Shown piece by piece: positions 13,072 to 20,536 of a stretch of 20,536 nucleotides of DNA; position 1 is the first letter of the stretch; the number at the start of each line of letters is the position of its first letter. The DNA is taken from positions 1 through 20,536 of the forward strand of contig DASWUD010000161.1 in NCBI GenBank assembly GCA_036401755.1, in the 5' to 3' direction. The DNA is from DASWUD01 sp036401755 (GTDB taxonomy: Bacteria > Pseudomonadota > Gammaproteobacteria > Thiohalomonadales > Thiohalomonadaceae). The position numbers were made by a program, and so were the translations under genes. The notes below the pieces were generated by a model. It saw only the letters and a list, made by a program, of their open reading frames with translations. It made no database searches and was not told the DNA's origin.

Positions 13072-13093
13072 CCTGGCTGCCGGTGCAGCCAGG
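13072..13093 (+). promoter_or_regulatory. Intercistronic hairpin between pilH and pilI
   Basis: A perfect 9-bp GC-rich stem (CCTGGCTGC with GCAGCCAGG) and a CGGT loop lie directly in front of the pilI ribosome binding site GAGGT (13095-13099). No T run follows, so full termination is unlikely. It may protect the pilG-pilH part of the message or reduce pilI translation, giving more regulator than array protein. Confidence 0.5.
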
Positions 13094-13108
13094 TGAGGTG
13101 TAGCTGCC

Positions 13109-13639
13109 ATGAGTGACGCCGCGCTCCAATCACCGTTCGACGCCCTGCGTAAATCGTTTGTCCTTTCCGAGCAGCCGCAACCACAGCAAGCGGTTGCGAC
13201 GACGGACAAGCGCGTGCGCGGCCATGCCTTTAGCATCGGCACCTTCCATCTCGTGGTCGACACGGTGCGCTACCCGTGCGAAGTCTATGAAGAGCTGCCG
13301 CTGTGCCGCCTGCCGGGCAGCCCGGCGCACCTGGCCGGCATGGCCAATCAGCGCGGCAACATCGTCCCCATCTTCGATATCCACACCCTGCTTGGCTATC
13401 GCCAGGAGGGGGGGCACGACTATTACCTGATCATCGGCAGCCGTGATGATGCCGTTGGTTTTCGCATCTCGCAGCTGCCCCGCCGTATCGAACTCGCGCC
13501 TGAAGAGCGCATCACCACGGCACTGCCCATTCCCCGCCTGCTGGAGCCCCATATCCGCCAGTTCTTCCAGCAGAATGAGCAGATCTTTGCCGACTGGGAT
13601 GTACAGGGCTTTCTGGCTTCACTTGCCAGCGAAGCGTAA
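13109..13639 (+). CDS. pilI: PilI-like CheW adaptor
   Basis: A 176-residue protein with one CheW domain (about residues 36-150), including the LPLCRLPGSPAHLAGMANQRGNIVPIFDIHTLLG region (here LCRLPGSPAHLAGMANQRG and IVPIFDIHTLL) that matches CheW strands contacting the kinase and receptor. The N-terminal 35 residues are Gln-rich and probably flexible; the C-terminal NEQIFADWDVQGFLASLA tail is typical of PilI. It should couple the PilJ-like receptor to the ChpA-like kinase. GAGGT nine bases upstream supports the ATG. It is 44 bases ahead of the receptor gene. Confidence 0.9.
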   Translation: MSDAALQSPFDALRKSFVLSEQPQPQQAVATTDKRVRGHAFSIGTFHLVVDTVRYPCEVYEELPLCRLPGSPAHLAGMANQRGNIVPIFDIHTLLGYRQEGGHDYYLIIGSRDDAVGFRISQLPRRIELAPEERITTALPIPRLLEPHIRQFFQQNEQIFADWDVQGFLASLASEA

Positions 13640-13683
13640 ACCCGTCCGCCCGGAATAGAACACCATAAATGGAGTAACGGAAT

Positions 13684-15771
13684 ATGAAACTGTTTGCCGA
13701 CCGCACCATAGCCCAGCGCATGCGCCTGCTGGTAACGACCCTGGGGGCCGCGTTCGTTGCCATGATCGTGGCCTACGCCGCGGTGGCCGTGTTGGACAAC
13801 AATATCGCCACCACCAAGGATGAGCTGGGGCGCTTCCGTTCCACCATCGACACCATCACCATCGAGACGCTGCAGGCACGTCGTGACGAGAAGGACTTCC
13901 TGCTGCGTCGCGACGCCAGCTACCTCGACAAGCACGCCAAGACGATGGCGCAGCTCAAGGCCCATTTCGACGAGGCCGAGAAGACCGCACCGAATGAAGA
14001 GCTGCTGGCGCAGGTGCGCAAGGCCCGTGGCGCCCTCGATGAATACCAGAAGAGCTTCACCAAGATGAGCACCGAAGCCGTCAGCGTAGGTCTCAACGAA
14101 AACAGCGGTCTGCACGGTGAACTGCGTAACGCGGTGCATGAGGTGGAGGCGATCCTCGATGAAACCTCGCAGGTGGAACTGACCGCGTCGATGCTGATGC
14201 TGCGCCGCCACGAAAAGGACTTCTTGGCACGTCATGCCGACAAATACCTGGAACAGCATGCCGCTGAAGTGCAAACCTTTAAAAAGCTGCTCGCGGCCGC
14301 TTCTGTATCGCGCTCCGCTACCATCGCGGAGCTGATGAGCACCTACGCCAAGACCTTCGAAAAGGCCGCCGCCGGTGTCAAGAGTGAGGACCAGCAGATC
14401 GAGGTGCTGCGCGAGGCGGTCCATACCGCCGAACCGATCTTCGACCAGCTGGTGGAGGATACCAACGCCACCATCGAAAAGCGCACCGCGACCCTGGCCT
14501 TCCTCAGCGGACTGGCGCAGGCCATCCTCTTCATCGTGCTTTTGGCCACTGCCGCAGCCGTCGCCTACCTGGTGAAGAATACCTACGATGCGATCACCAA
14601 CCCGCTGCAGAAACTGGACGAGACCCTCGGCAAGCTCTCCAGCGGCCAACACGATGCCCGTAGCCGCATCACCACCAACGACGAATTTGGCCATCTCAGT
14701 ACCACCCTCGACACCATGCTTGATGACCGTATCACGGCCCAACTGAAGGCCGAGGCCGAAAACGAACGGCTCAACAACTCGGTAATCGAGCTCCTCGAAG
14801 CGGTGGCCGACCTGAGTCAACGTGATCTGACCGTACGCGCCCCCATCGCCGAAGACGTGACCGGCCCGGTGGCCGACGCTATCAACCTGATGGCCAAGGA
14901 GACCGCCGAGGTGTTGGGCCGTATCCGCGGTATCTCCCACGACGTGGAACAGGCCGCCCTCACCGTTAAACAGCAGAGTGACAAGGTCACCCAGGTGGCG
15001 GGCGACGAACAGCGCGTGGTGGCCGACGCACTGCACCGCCTCGATGAGGCGGCGCGTGCCATGAACGAAATCGCCAACCTCGCACAGAACTCCACCAACA
15101 TCGCCCAGACCGCGATCAGCGCCACCAACGGCGCGCTGCGCACCGTAGAAGACACGGTGGAAGGTATGTCGGATATTCGCGAAACCATCTCCGAAACGGA
15201 AAAGCGTATCAAGCGCCTGGGTGAGCGTTCGCAGGAAATCACCGGTATCGTGGAGATCATCAACAGCATCGCCGAACGTACCCACGTACTGGCGCTTAAC
15301 GCCAGTATGCAGGCGGCGGTAGCCGGTGAGGCCGGGCGCGGCTTCGCGGTGGTTGCCGACGAAGTTCAGCGCCTCGCGGAAAGCTCGCGAAACTCGACCT
15401 CGCAGATCGCGGCACTGGTAAACAACATCCGCTCGGAAACGGCCGAGACGATGGCCACCATGAACCGCACCATCGAGCAGGTAATCGCCGGTTCGAACCG
15501 CGCTGAAACCGCCGGTAGGCAGATGCACGAAACGATGAAAAACACCGACCAGCTGGTATCCGCGGTAAACCTCATCGCTGCTCGTTCCAGTGACCAGGCG
15601 CGTCTCAGTGCCGAACTCCAGGAGCGCGCCAAGGAGTTGCTCACCACCACGCAGACCACCGACAGCGAACTCAAGGAGCAGAGCGCTCACGCGGAAAATC
15701 TGCTGCTCTTCTCCAAGTCGCTGCTGGACTCGGTCAAGGTGTTCAAGCTGCCTGCCACCAACGAAGCGTAG
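13684..15771 (+). CDS. pilJ: PilJ-like methyl-accepting chemoreceptor with an HBM-like sensor
   Basis: A 695-residue receptor. TM1 is near residues 13-38 and TM2 near 270-298. The periplasmic part (39-268) is all-helical and carries a duplicated motif, RRDEKDFLLRRDASYLDKH (from Arg66) and RRHEKDFLARHADKYLEQH (from Arg174), as seen in helical bimodular (HBM) sensors. A HAMP domain follows (ITNPLQKLDETL, NDEFG), then the signalling domain, whose tip is LNASMQAAVAGEAGRGFAVV near residues 538-557 with DEVQRLAESSRNSTSQIA after it, the PilJ type. There is no C-terminal NWETF-like tether, and no CheR or CheB gene is nearby. GGAG is nine bases upstream of the ATG. Tip and position in the operon say PilJ; the sensor differs from the Pseudomonas PilJ sensor, so the ligand may differ too. 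Confidence 0.88.
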   Translation: MKLFADRTIAQRMRLLVTTLGAAFVAMIVAYAAVAVLDNNIATTKDELGRFRSTIDTITIETLQARRDEKDFLLRRDASYLDKHAKTMAQLKAHFDEAEKTAPNEELLAQVRKARGALDEYQKSFTKMSTEAVSVGLNENSGLHGELRNAVHEVEAILDETSQVELTASMLMLRRHEKDFLARHADKYLEQHAAEVQTFKKLLAAASVSRSATIAELMSTYAKTFEKAAAGVKSEDQQIEVLREAVHTAEPIFDQLVEDTNATIEKRTATLAFLSGLAQAILFIVLLATAAAVAYLVKNTYDAITNPLQKLDETLGKLSSGQHDARSRITTNDEFGHLSTTLDTMLDDRITAQLKAEAENERLNNSVIELLEAVADLSQRDLTVRAPIAEDVTGPVADAINLMAKETAEVLGRIRGISHDVEQAALTVKQQSDKVTQVAGDEQRVVADALHRLDEAARAMNEIANLAQNSTNIAQTAISATNGALRTVEDTVEGMSDIRETISETEKRIKRLGERSQEITGIVEIINSIAERTHVLALNASMQAAVAGEAGRGFAVVADEVQRLAESSRNSTSQIAALVNNIRSETAETMATMNRTIEQVIAGSNRAETAGRQMHETMKNTDQLVSAVNLIAARSSDQARLSAELQERAKELLTTTQTTDSELKEQSAHAENLLLFSKSLLDSVKVFKLPATNEA

Positions 15772-15804
15772 TCTTTTAGCAGGCCGCAGAGGGGAGAGAT
15801 CGTC

Positions 15805-18800
15805 ATGTCATTGCACTCTGACGCCGTGAGTGACCATAACCTCCTTGCCTGGTTGCAGGATCGGCTGGCACTGTCGGCCGCAGCATGGCCGGCACGCAGT
15901 GAAAAGCCCGCCACACTGGGCAGCCTGCTCGACGAGCTGATCGGCAATTTGCAGTACTCCTCGCGGGCGGTGCTGTTGCAGACATTGCTCGATACCCAGC
16001 ACCATCTGATGCTCAAGGGGAGTTTGCAAACCCCGCTGAGCGCCGAGAGCTCCGCAGTGATCTTGCAAGCCGTCGAGGGACTGCTGCTCAACCGGCGGGT
16101 CGACGATCACATTGCCATTCTGCTCGAACTGCTTCCGGAAGAGCTGCAGGCGGAGTACCGCATCCTGTTGCGCAACGAGGCCGACGCCTTGGCCGGCGAG
16201 CTCGACCTGACAGATACCGAGGTGCTGTCGGCAAGCGGAGAGCAGTTGTCGCCGGAATCTGAGGCAGCAGTATTGAATTACGCCGCCTCCCCGTTCCCCA
16301 GCGCAGAAAATGTGGAGAGTGCCTCCCCGGCCGCAACAGCCACAACATCACCCCACGCCGAAGAGGATGGCACCGCAATGGCCACCCTCGTGACCTCCAA
16401 GCTCGACTCGGAACACCCCCTCCTGCTGGTGATCGATATGGCCGTGGAGGATATCGGCCAGCTCGCCGCCCATTCCCCAGCTGCATGGGGGGCTCGGGTG
16501 GGGCAGCTCAACGAGCATCTGGAAAATATCGCCTTTACCGCCGACAGCTGTGGCCTGGAGGCCTTTGCCCTGCTCTTTCACAAGCAAGCCGAACACTTCC
16601 AACAGGTGGTGGCAGACGAACACTCACTGCAAGCGCAGTTGCCCGAGCTTGTCGAGTTTCTGACTGCCGCACGACTGCAAGCCGTCGCCCTGGTCACCAC
16701 CACCGCCTGCGATCCGCTAGGCGAAGCCTCACAGCCTTTGTCCAGCGGCAGCGCCCCACCCGCGCCGCCAACGGACAGTGACGTCACCTACAGCGACACC
16801 CGACTGGCCATACTCGCCGAGGAGCTTCGTGACATCGAGCCCGATCTTATCTCCCTGGCCAGCACGCTCGTCGAACGCGGCCCAGAAGAGATGTTTCAGC
16901 CATTGGAGCGTTATGGCGATCTGATGTCGCGCCTGATGATGGTCTGCGATGAACTCGGCATGGAGGGGCTCAAGCGGGTTGTCATTGCCATTTCCGACAA
17001 CATCAACCTACTGCCGACTATCGAGCAGGATGCCCGGTCACAAACCCTGCCGCAGTTTGTCAGCTGGCCAGCCGTCGTCGAACGTTACCTGCGCAATCCC
17101 GCCGATGAGAGCGGCGTGATGGAGCTCATCGATTTTCTGCAGGCCCCGGGCTGGCCCGCGCCCCTCTCCGGACTCGATTCGCGCGACCTGTTTGCACTGC
17201 TGGTCGAGGGTCCCAGCGCCGAAGAACAGAACCCTGACACCCCGCAGCGATCAACTACCGTCCATGCGGAGGATGTTTCGCTCGATTTTGACCCGGATGT
17301 CAATCGCGACCTGTTCGAGTCTTTCCTCATCGAGGCGCCCGAACTGGCGCGCCAGTTCAATGCCACCATCACCCATCTCGGCAGCGGCGGCGAACTGCAG
17401 GACAATCTGCGCACCGCGCAACGCATGTCCCATACCCTGAAGGGCTCCGCCAACCTGATCGGGATCCGGGGCATCGCCAACCTCGCCCACCACACCGAGG
17501 ACATCCTCGAAGCGCTGGCGCGCACCCGCACCGCCCCCCCCGAGGCGTTGCGCGAGGCGTTGGCACGCAGCGGTGATTGTCTGGAGGGGATGATCGATGC
17601 GGTGCACGGTCTCGATGCCGCTCCCGACGATGCCCTCGATGTGCTGCAGCAGATCCTCGATTGGGCCCATCTCGCCGATCGCGGCGAGCTTGACCAGTCA
17701 CCGCAGTCTGTGACACCTCACCCCGAGGTAACAGAGCCTCAACCGGCCGCGGCTGATGCCGCTCAGCCGAGCGTTGCGGTTAGCGATGGGCTCTCTTCGG
17801 TGCGGGTCGCCAGCACCACCATCGATGACATGTTCCGTCTGGTGGAGGAGATCACCATCAGCCAGGGGCAGATTCGTGAGCAGGTCAGCCGCCTGAAAAA
17901 ACTCGGCGATGTGCTCGCCAGCCACGAACAGATCCTGCAGAGCAAACGCTTCAATCTGGAAAACCTGGTCGACATCCGCAGCATCGCCAGCATGCAGCGC
18001 AAGGCCCATCGCCAGCGCATCATGAAAGATGAGTTCGACCCGCTGGAGATGGACCAGTACGATGAACTCCACTCGGCAACCCACAGCTATATCGAGGCGG
18101 TCGCCGACGCCCGTGAACTCAACCAGTTCGTCGTCAACAACATCTCCCAACTCGACAGCCTGTTGTTGCGTCAGGACCGACTCAACAAGGAGCTGCAGCA
18201 AATCGTCGGGGCAACGCGCCTGGTCCCCGTGTCGGTCATCACCTCGCGCCTCGAACGTGCCGTACGACAGGCGTGCCGCATGACTCACAAGCAGGCCTCG
18301 CTGGAGATCATCGGGCGCCAGTTCCTCATCGACGGCGATATCCTCAACAAGCTGGTCGATCCGCTGCTGCACATGCTGCGCAACGCCGTGGATCACGGCA
18401 TCGAGTTCCCGGACGAGCGACTGGAGAAGGGCAAGCCCGCCAGTGGCACCATCACCCTGGAGTTTCGCCAGGAGGGAAACAATATTGCGGTCTCTTGCCG
18501 TGATGACGGGCGTGGCCTGGACTACGCGCGCATCGCCGAGGTGGCCCAGCAAAAGGGGCTGTTGCAGCACGTCCAGCAGGCCAGCCATGAGCAACTGGGG
18601 CAGCTGATCCTCTCGCCGGCCTTCACCACGCGCAGCAGTGCCACACAACTGTCGGGACGCGGCATCGGCCTAGATGCCGTGCAGGCCACGGTCACCTCGC
18701 TCAAAGGCACGATCGCGATCTCCGATCCTGCCGGGGGCGGAAGCGAATTTGTCATGCGCATTCCCACCAGCCTGGTCACCAACCACTCACTCATCGTGCG

Positions 18801-19626
18801 TTGTGGCAACGAGCGGTTTGCCATCCCCACCAGCTACCTGCAGCAGATCCTCCCACCCGGTACCGGCCGCGCCACCCTCTATGGCGATACCGAAACCTTC
18901 CAGCTGGGTAGCTCCTACTATCCGCTGCACTCACTGAATGCCCTGCTGGGGATTGCCGATGAGACCGCCAAGGAGAGCAAGACGGTGCTCATCACCTCTG
19001 GCACCGGCCGCGCCGCAACCGCCATTGCCGTCGATTACGTTTTGCAAAGCGCCGAGCTGGTGGTCAAAGGGTTGGGCAAATATGTCCACCACGTTCCCGG
19101 CAGTATCGGCGTATCAGTGCTCGGTGACGGACAGGTCATCCCGGTGCTCGACCTGATGCAGTTGATCAGCAGTGAACGTGTCTCCCACCTCGGCAAGATC
19201 ATTGACGGCCAGTTGGGCCAGGCCGCGCTCGACGACGCCGGACTGCGCCGCCCTGAAGTGTTGATTGTCGACGACTCCCTCAGCGTCAGAAACAACCTCT
19301 CCCAGCTGTTGGGAGATTTTGGATACCTGCCCCTGACGGCGCGCGACGGTGTTGAGGCGCTGGAGATGGTGCGTAAACGGACACCGGCCGTCGTCCTCAC
19401 GGATCTGGAGATGCCCCGCATGGATGGCATGGAGTTGGTGCGCGCGCTGCGCAACAGCCCGGATACCGGCGACCTGCCGATCATCATGATCACCTCACGC
19501 ACCCAGGCGAAACATCGCAGCGCCGCCGAGCAAGCGGGGATCAACTCCTACGTCACCAAACCCTTTATCGAGGAGGAGCTGCTGGATACCGTCAGCGCTC
19601 TGCTGGAAAGCCATGCTCAGCATTGA
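15805..19626 (+). CDS. chpA: ChpA-like hybrid histidine kinase (Hpt, CheA core, CheW, receiver)
   Basis: A 1273-residue CheA-type kinase. Residues 1-480 are helical, including segments near 207-300 and 331-450 that look like FimL/Hpt-type bundles without a phospho-His motif. Residues about 495-590 are an Hpt domain with His543 (MSHTLKGSANLIG). Residues about 670-820 form the dimerisation helices, with DEFDPLEMDQYDELH as in ChpA. The ATPase domain has the N box (Asn860, MLRNAVDHG), DDGRG (900-904) and GRGIG (951-955). Residues about 993-1121 are a CheW domain, and 1150-1273 a receiver with Asp1156/Asp1157, phosphosite Asp1200 and Lys1252. Pseudomonas ChpA is about twice as long with many phosphotransfer domains; this one has a single clear site. 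It should phosphorylate the two upstream regulators and its own receiver. GAGGGGAG precedes the ATG, 33 bases after pilJ. Confidence 0.92.
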   Translation: MSLHSDAVSDHNLLAWLQDRLALSAAAWPARSEKPATLGSLLDELIGNLQYSSRAVLLQTLLDTQHHLMLKGSLQTPLSAESSAVILQAVEGLLLNRRVDDHIAILLELLPEELQAEYRILLRNEADALAGELDLTDTEVLSASGEQLSPESEAAVLNYAASPFPSAENVESASPAATATTSPHAEEDGTAMATLVTSKLDSEHPLLLVIDMAVEDIGQLAAHSPAAWGARVGQLNEHLENIAFTADSCGLEAFALLFHKQAEHFQQVVADEHSLQAQLPELVEFLTAARLQAVALVTTTACDPLGEASQPLSSGSAPPAPPTDSDVTYSDTRLAILAEELRDIEPDLISLASTLVERGPEEMFQPLERYGDLMSRLMMVCDELGMEGLKRVVIAISDNINLLPTIEQDARSQTLPQFVSWPAVVERYLRNPADESGVMELIDFLQAPGWPAPLSGLDSRDLFALLVEGPSAEEQNPDTPQRSTTVHAEDVSLDFDPDVNRDLFESFLIEAPELARQFNATITHLGSGGELQDNLRTAQRMSHTLKGSANLIGIRGIANLAHHTEDILEALARTRTAPPEALREALARSGDCLEGMIDAVHGLDAAPDDALDVLQQILDWAHLADRGELDQSPQSVTPHPEVTEPQPAAADAAQPSVAVSDGLSSVRVASTTIDDMFRLVEEITISQGQIREQVSRLKKLGDVLASHEQILQSKRFNLENLVDIRSIASMQRKAHRQRIMKDEFDPLEMDQYDELHSATHSYIEAVADARELNQFVVNNISQLDSLLLRQDRLNKELQQIVGATRLVPVSVITSRLERAVRQACRMTHKQASLEIIGRQFLIDGDILNKLVDPLLHMLRNAVDHGIEFPDERLEKGKPASGTITLEFRQEGNNIAVSCRDDGRGLDYARIAEVAQQKGLLQHVQQASHEQLGQLILSPAFTTRSSATQLSGRGIGLDAVQATVTSLKGTIAISDPAGGGSEFVMRIPTSLVTNHSLIVRCGNERFAIPTSYLQQILPPGTGRATLYGDTETFQLGSSYYPLHSLNALLGIADETAKESKTVLITSGTGRAATAIAVDYVLQSAELVVKGLGKYVHHVPGSIGVSVLGDGQVIPVLDLMQLISSERVSHLGKIIDGQLGQAALDDAGLRRPEVLIVDDSLSVRNNLSQLLGDFGYLPLTARDGVEALEMVRKRTPAVVLTDLEMPRMDGMELVRALRNSPDTGDLPIIMITSRTQAKHRSAAEQAGINSYVTKPFIEEELLDTVSALLESHAQH

Positions 19627-20101
19627 AGGTAGCCGTTACTCCCTGATGGAGATCGATAACTACGGCTTCCTGTTGCCGGGTCGGGAGGTCATCCATATCG
19701 GCCTGCGCGAGACGATTGTCCGGGCGGCGGATACCTCAGGCGGGATCATTGGCCATGTGCCCGTGCAGTTGGCTCAGCTGCCCCTCTATGTCCCGAGCGG
19801 TCGTCTGGGACTGCTCGACTACCTGCCGGAGGAGCGCCGTTTTGCCGCCTGCCTGAGCAGTGGTGCAAAAGAGGTTGCCATTGCTTGCGACGCCATCCGT
19901 CCCTTCACCCCCTCCGCCAACCATTTACGCCAGCCACTTCCCACGGTGCAGGCAGTGCGCAACTCACCACTCAAGGAGCTGCTGCTCGACGAGCAGCGCC
20001 TCTATTTCGTCACCGATACCCTGGCGCTTTTTGCCTACCTTTCAACACAACCCATCGATATCTATGAGCCAGAATCCACGAGCCTGGTTGCTGAGGGATA
20101 G
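19613..20101 (+). CDS. Divergent CheW-like protein, 162 aa
   Basis: The gene begins inside the end of chpA (14-base overlap with the chpA stop region), so it is probably translationally coupled. The 162-residue product has the strand pattern of a CheW fold: YSLMEIDNYGFLLPGREVIH (first strands), LPLYVPSGRLGLLDYL (the NLRG/VPVIDL region), RRFAACLSSGAKEVAIACDAIRPF (the strand pair before the VDxVxxV region), and LLLDEQRLYFVTDTLALFAYL (the final strands). Sequence identity to standard CheW looks low; motifs for receptor contact are not obvious. In Pseudomonas a CheW-like ChpC follows chpA and chpB, so this may be its counterpart. A role as array adaptor is inferred from fold and position. Confidence 0.7.
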   Translation: MLSIEGSRYSLMEIDNYGFLLPGREVIHIGLRETIVRAADTSGGIIGHVPVQLAQLPLYVPSGRLGLLDYLPEERRFAACLSSGAKEVAIACDAIRPFTPSANHLRQPLPTVQAVRNSPLKELLLDEQRLYFVTDTLALFAYLSTQPIDIYEPESTSLVAEG

Positions 20102-20536
20102 CGCGCGTAATTTGTTCGCTGTCAGTGAAATCGAGATGGTCGCCTTCGATCAATCACCACGCACCTATCGCGTCCCGGCCACCCCCGAATATTGTCCAGA
20201 GCTGATACTTTGGCAACAGCGGTTGATACCACTGATACACACCGCCCAGCTGTTCGGCGCGCATGGCAGCCCGAGTAATGCCCATGTCGGGATCTTTGCC
20301 TACCAGCAAGAGCCAGGCCGGCCACTCGAATATCTGGCGCTATCGCTGTATGGGGCCCCAGTAAAGATCGAAGTGAGCGAAAATAGTCTCGCTGAACTTC
20401 CCCCCAGCTACGATGATTCGTTGCTGCGCCCGCTCGCCCGCTCCTGCTTCCGCCACGAGGGGGAGGCTGTACCGATCCTCGATATCACCTACCTCGCTTC
20501 GTCAACATTGCGCGACCAACTACACAATCGAGCTAA
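20064..20536 (+). CDS. Second divergent CheW-like protein, cut by the window end
   Basis: From ATG 20064 the frame is open for 157 codons to the last base of the window without a stop, so the 3' end is missing. It overlaps the previous gene by 38 bases. The translation follows a CheW fold: WLLRDSARNLFAVSEIEMVA (first strand pair), YCPELILWQQRLIPLIHTAQ with the strand before LFG (matching the GVVNLRGxVIPVIDL region), a central YLALSLYGAPVKIEV pair, and RSCFRHEGEAVPILDITYLA, the last pair before the usual CheW end. Little more than a few residues is probably missing. The ribosome binding site for ATG 20064 is poor, but later starts would delete the first strand. It is likely a paralogue of the preceding CheW-like gene or of PilI. 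Confidence 0.65.
   Translation, partial: MSQNPRAWLLRDSARNLFAVSEIEMVAFDQSPRTYRVPATPEYCPELILWQQRLIPLIHTAQLFGAHGSPSNAHVGIFAYQQEPGRPLEYLALSLYGAPVKIEVSENSLAELPPSYDDSLLRPLARSCFRHEGEAVPILDITYLASSTLRDQLHNRA

Noticed and set aside
13423..15690. Very long minus-strand open frame (755 codons) opposite pilI and pilJ
   Set aside because: It is antisense to a receptor with clear domains; its translation is His/Gly/Val rich with no recognisable motif. Such long antisense frames are common in GC-rich genes.
11825..20536. Flagellar chemotaxis (che) operon as identity of the signalling cluster
   Set aside because: The PilH-type regulator, the PilJ-type receptor tip and the ChpA-type kinase with a C-terminal receiver fit the pilus Chp class; no cheY/cheZ/cheR/cheB or flagellar gene is seen.

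Overview
The window looks like a chromosomal segment of a moderately GC-rich gammaproteobacterium. The evidence is a Pil-Chp type chemosensory operon with a ChpA-style kinase, a YchJ protein, a TatT-type TRAP transporter, and a ferredoxin-reductase/HTH pair together with an E1/JAMM pair of a kind I associate from memory with sulfur-oxidising gammaproteobacteria. The genus cannot be fixed from the sequence alone. I see no rRNA, tRNA, CRISPR array, insertion sequence or phage gene.

Layout. (1) 47-2754: a divergent envelope locus. On the minus strand a small secreted protein is followed by a 53-residue lipoprotein and a perfect hairpin. On the plus strand a 68-residue lipoprotein is followed by a coiled-coil protein with nine 15-residue YadA-head-like repeats and a strong terminator. 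(2) 2820-3284: ychJ, minus. (3) 3376-7063: a four-gene TRAP transporter operon, minus, in transcription order TatT-like lipoprotein, DctP, DctQ, DctM, ending in a hairpin. (4) 7216-9471: on the minus strand an HTH/coiled-coil protein, a [2Fe-2S] ferredoxin-reductase with degenerate nucleotide-binding motifs, and a TauE/TSUP permease. (5) 9930-11443: on the minus strand a MoeB/ThiF-like E1 enzyme, a JAMM metallopeptidase and a 97-residue protein of unknown function. (6) 11825-20536: a plus-strand chemosensory operon running off the window. It encodes a pseudo-receiver/receiver fusion in the PilG position, PilH, PilI, a PilJ-like receptor with a duplicated helical sensor, a 1273-residue ChpA-like hybrid kinase, and two divergent CheW-fold proteins, the second cut by the window edge.

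How the genes work together. The operon in (6) should form one signalling array: the receptor senses in the periplasm, PilI and the CheW-like proteins couple it to ChpA, and ChpA passes phosphate to its own receiver and to the two stand-alone regulators, probably to control type IV pili. No CheR/PilK or CheB/ChpB methylation gene lies in the window. The TRAP operon should take up an organic solute driven by an ion gradient. The E1/JAMM pair suggests activation and cleavage of a ubiquitin-like or sulfur-carrier protein, but no carrier with a Gly-Gly tail is encoded here.

Less ordinary points are the two CheW-like genes behind chpA, the HBM-like sensor on a PilJ-type receptor, the PilG-position fusion, the E1-JAMM-unknown trio, the reductase with degenerate FAD and NAD motifs next to a putative DNA-binding partner, and several perfect dyads in the intergenic regions.
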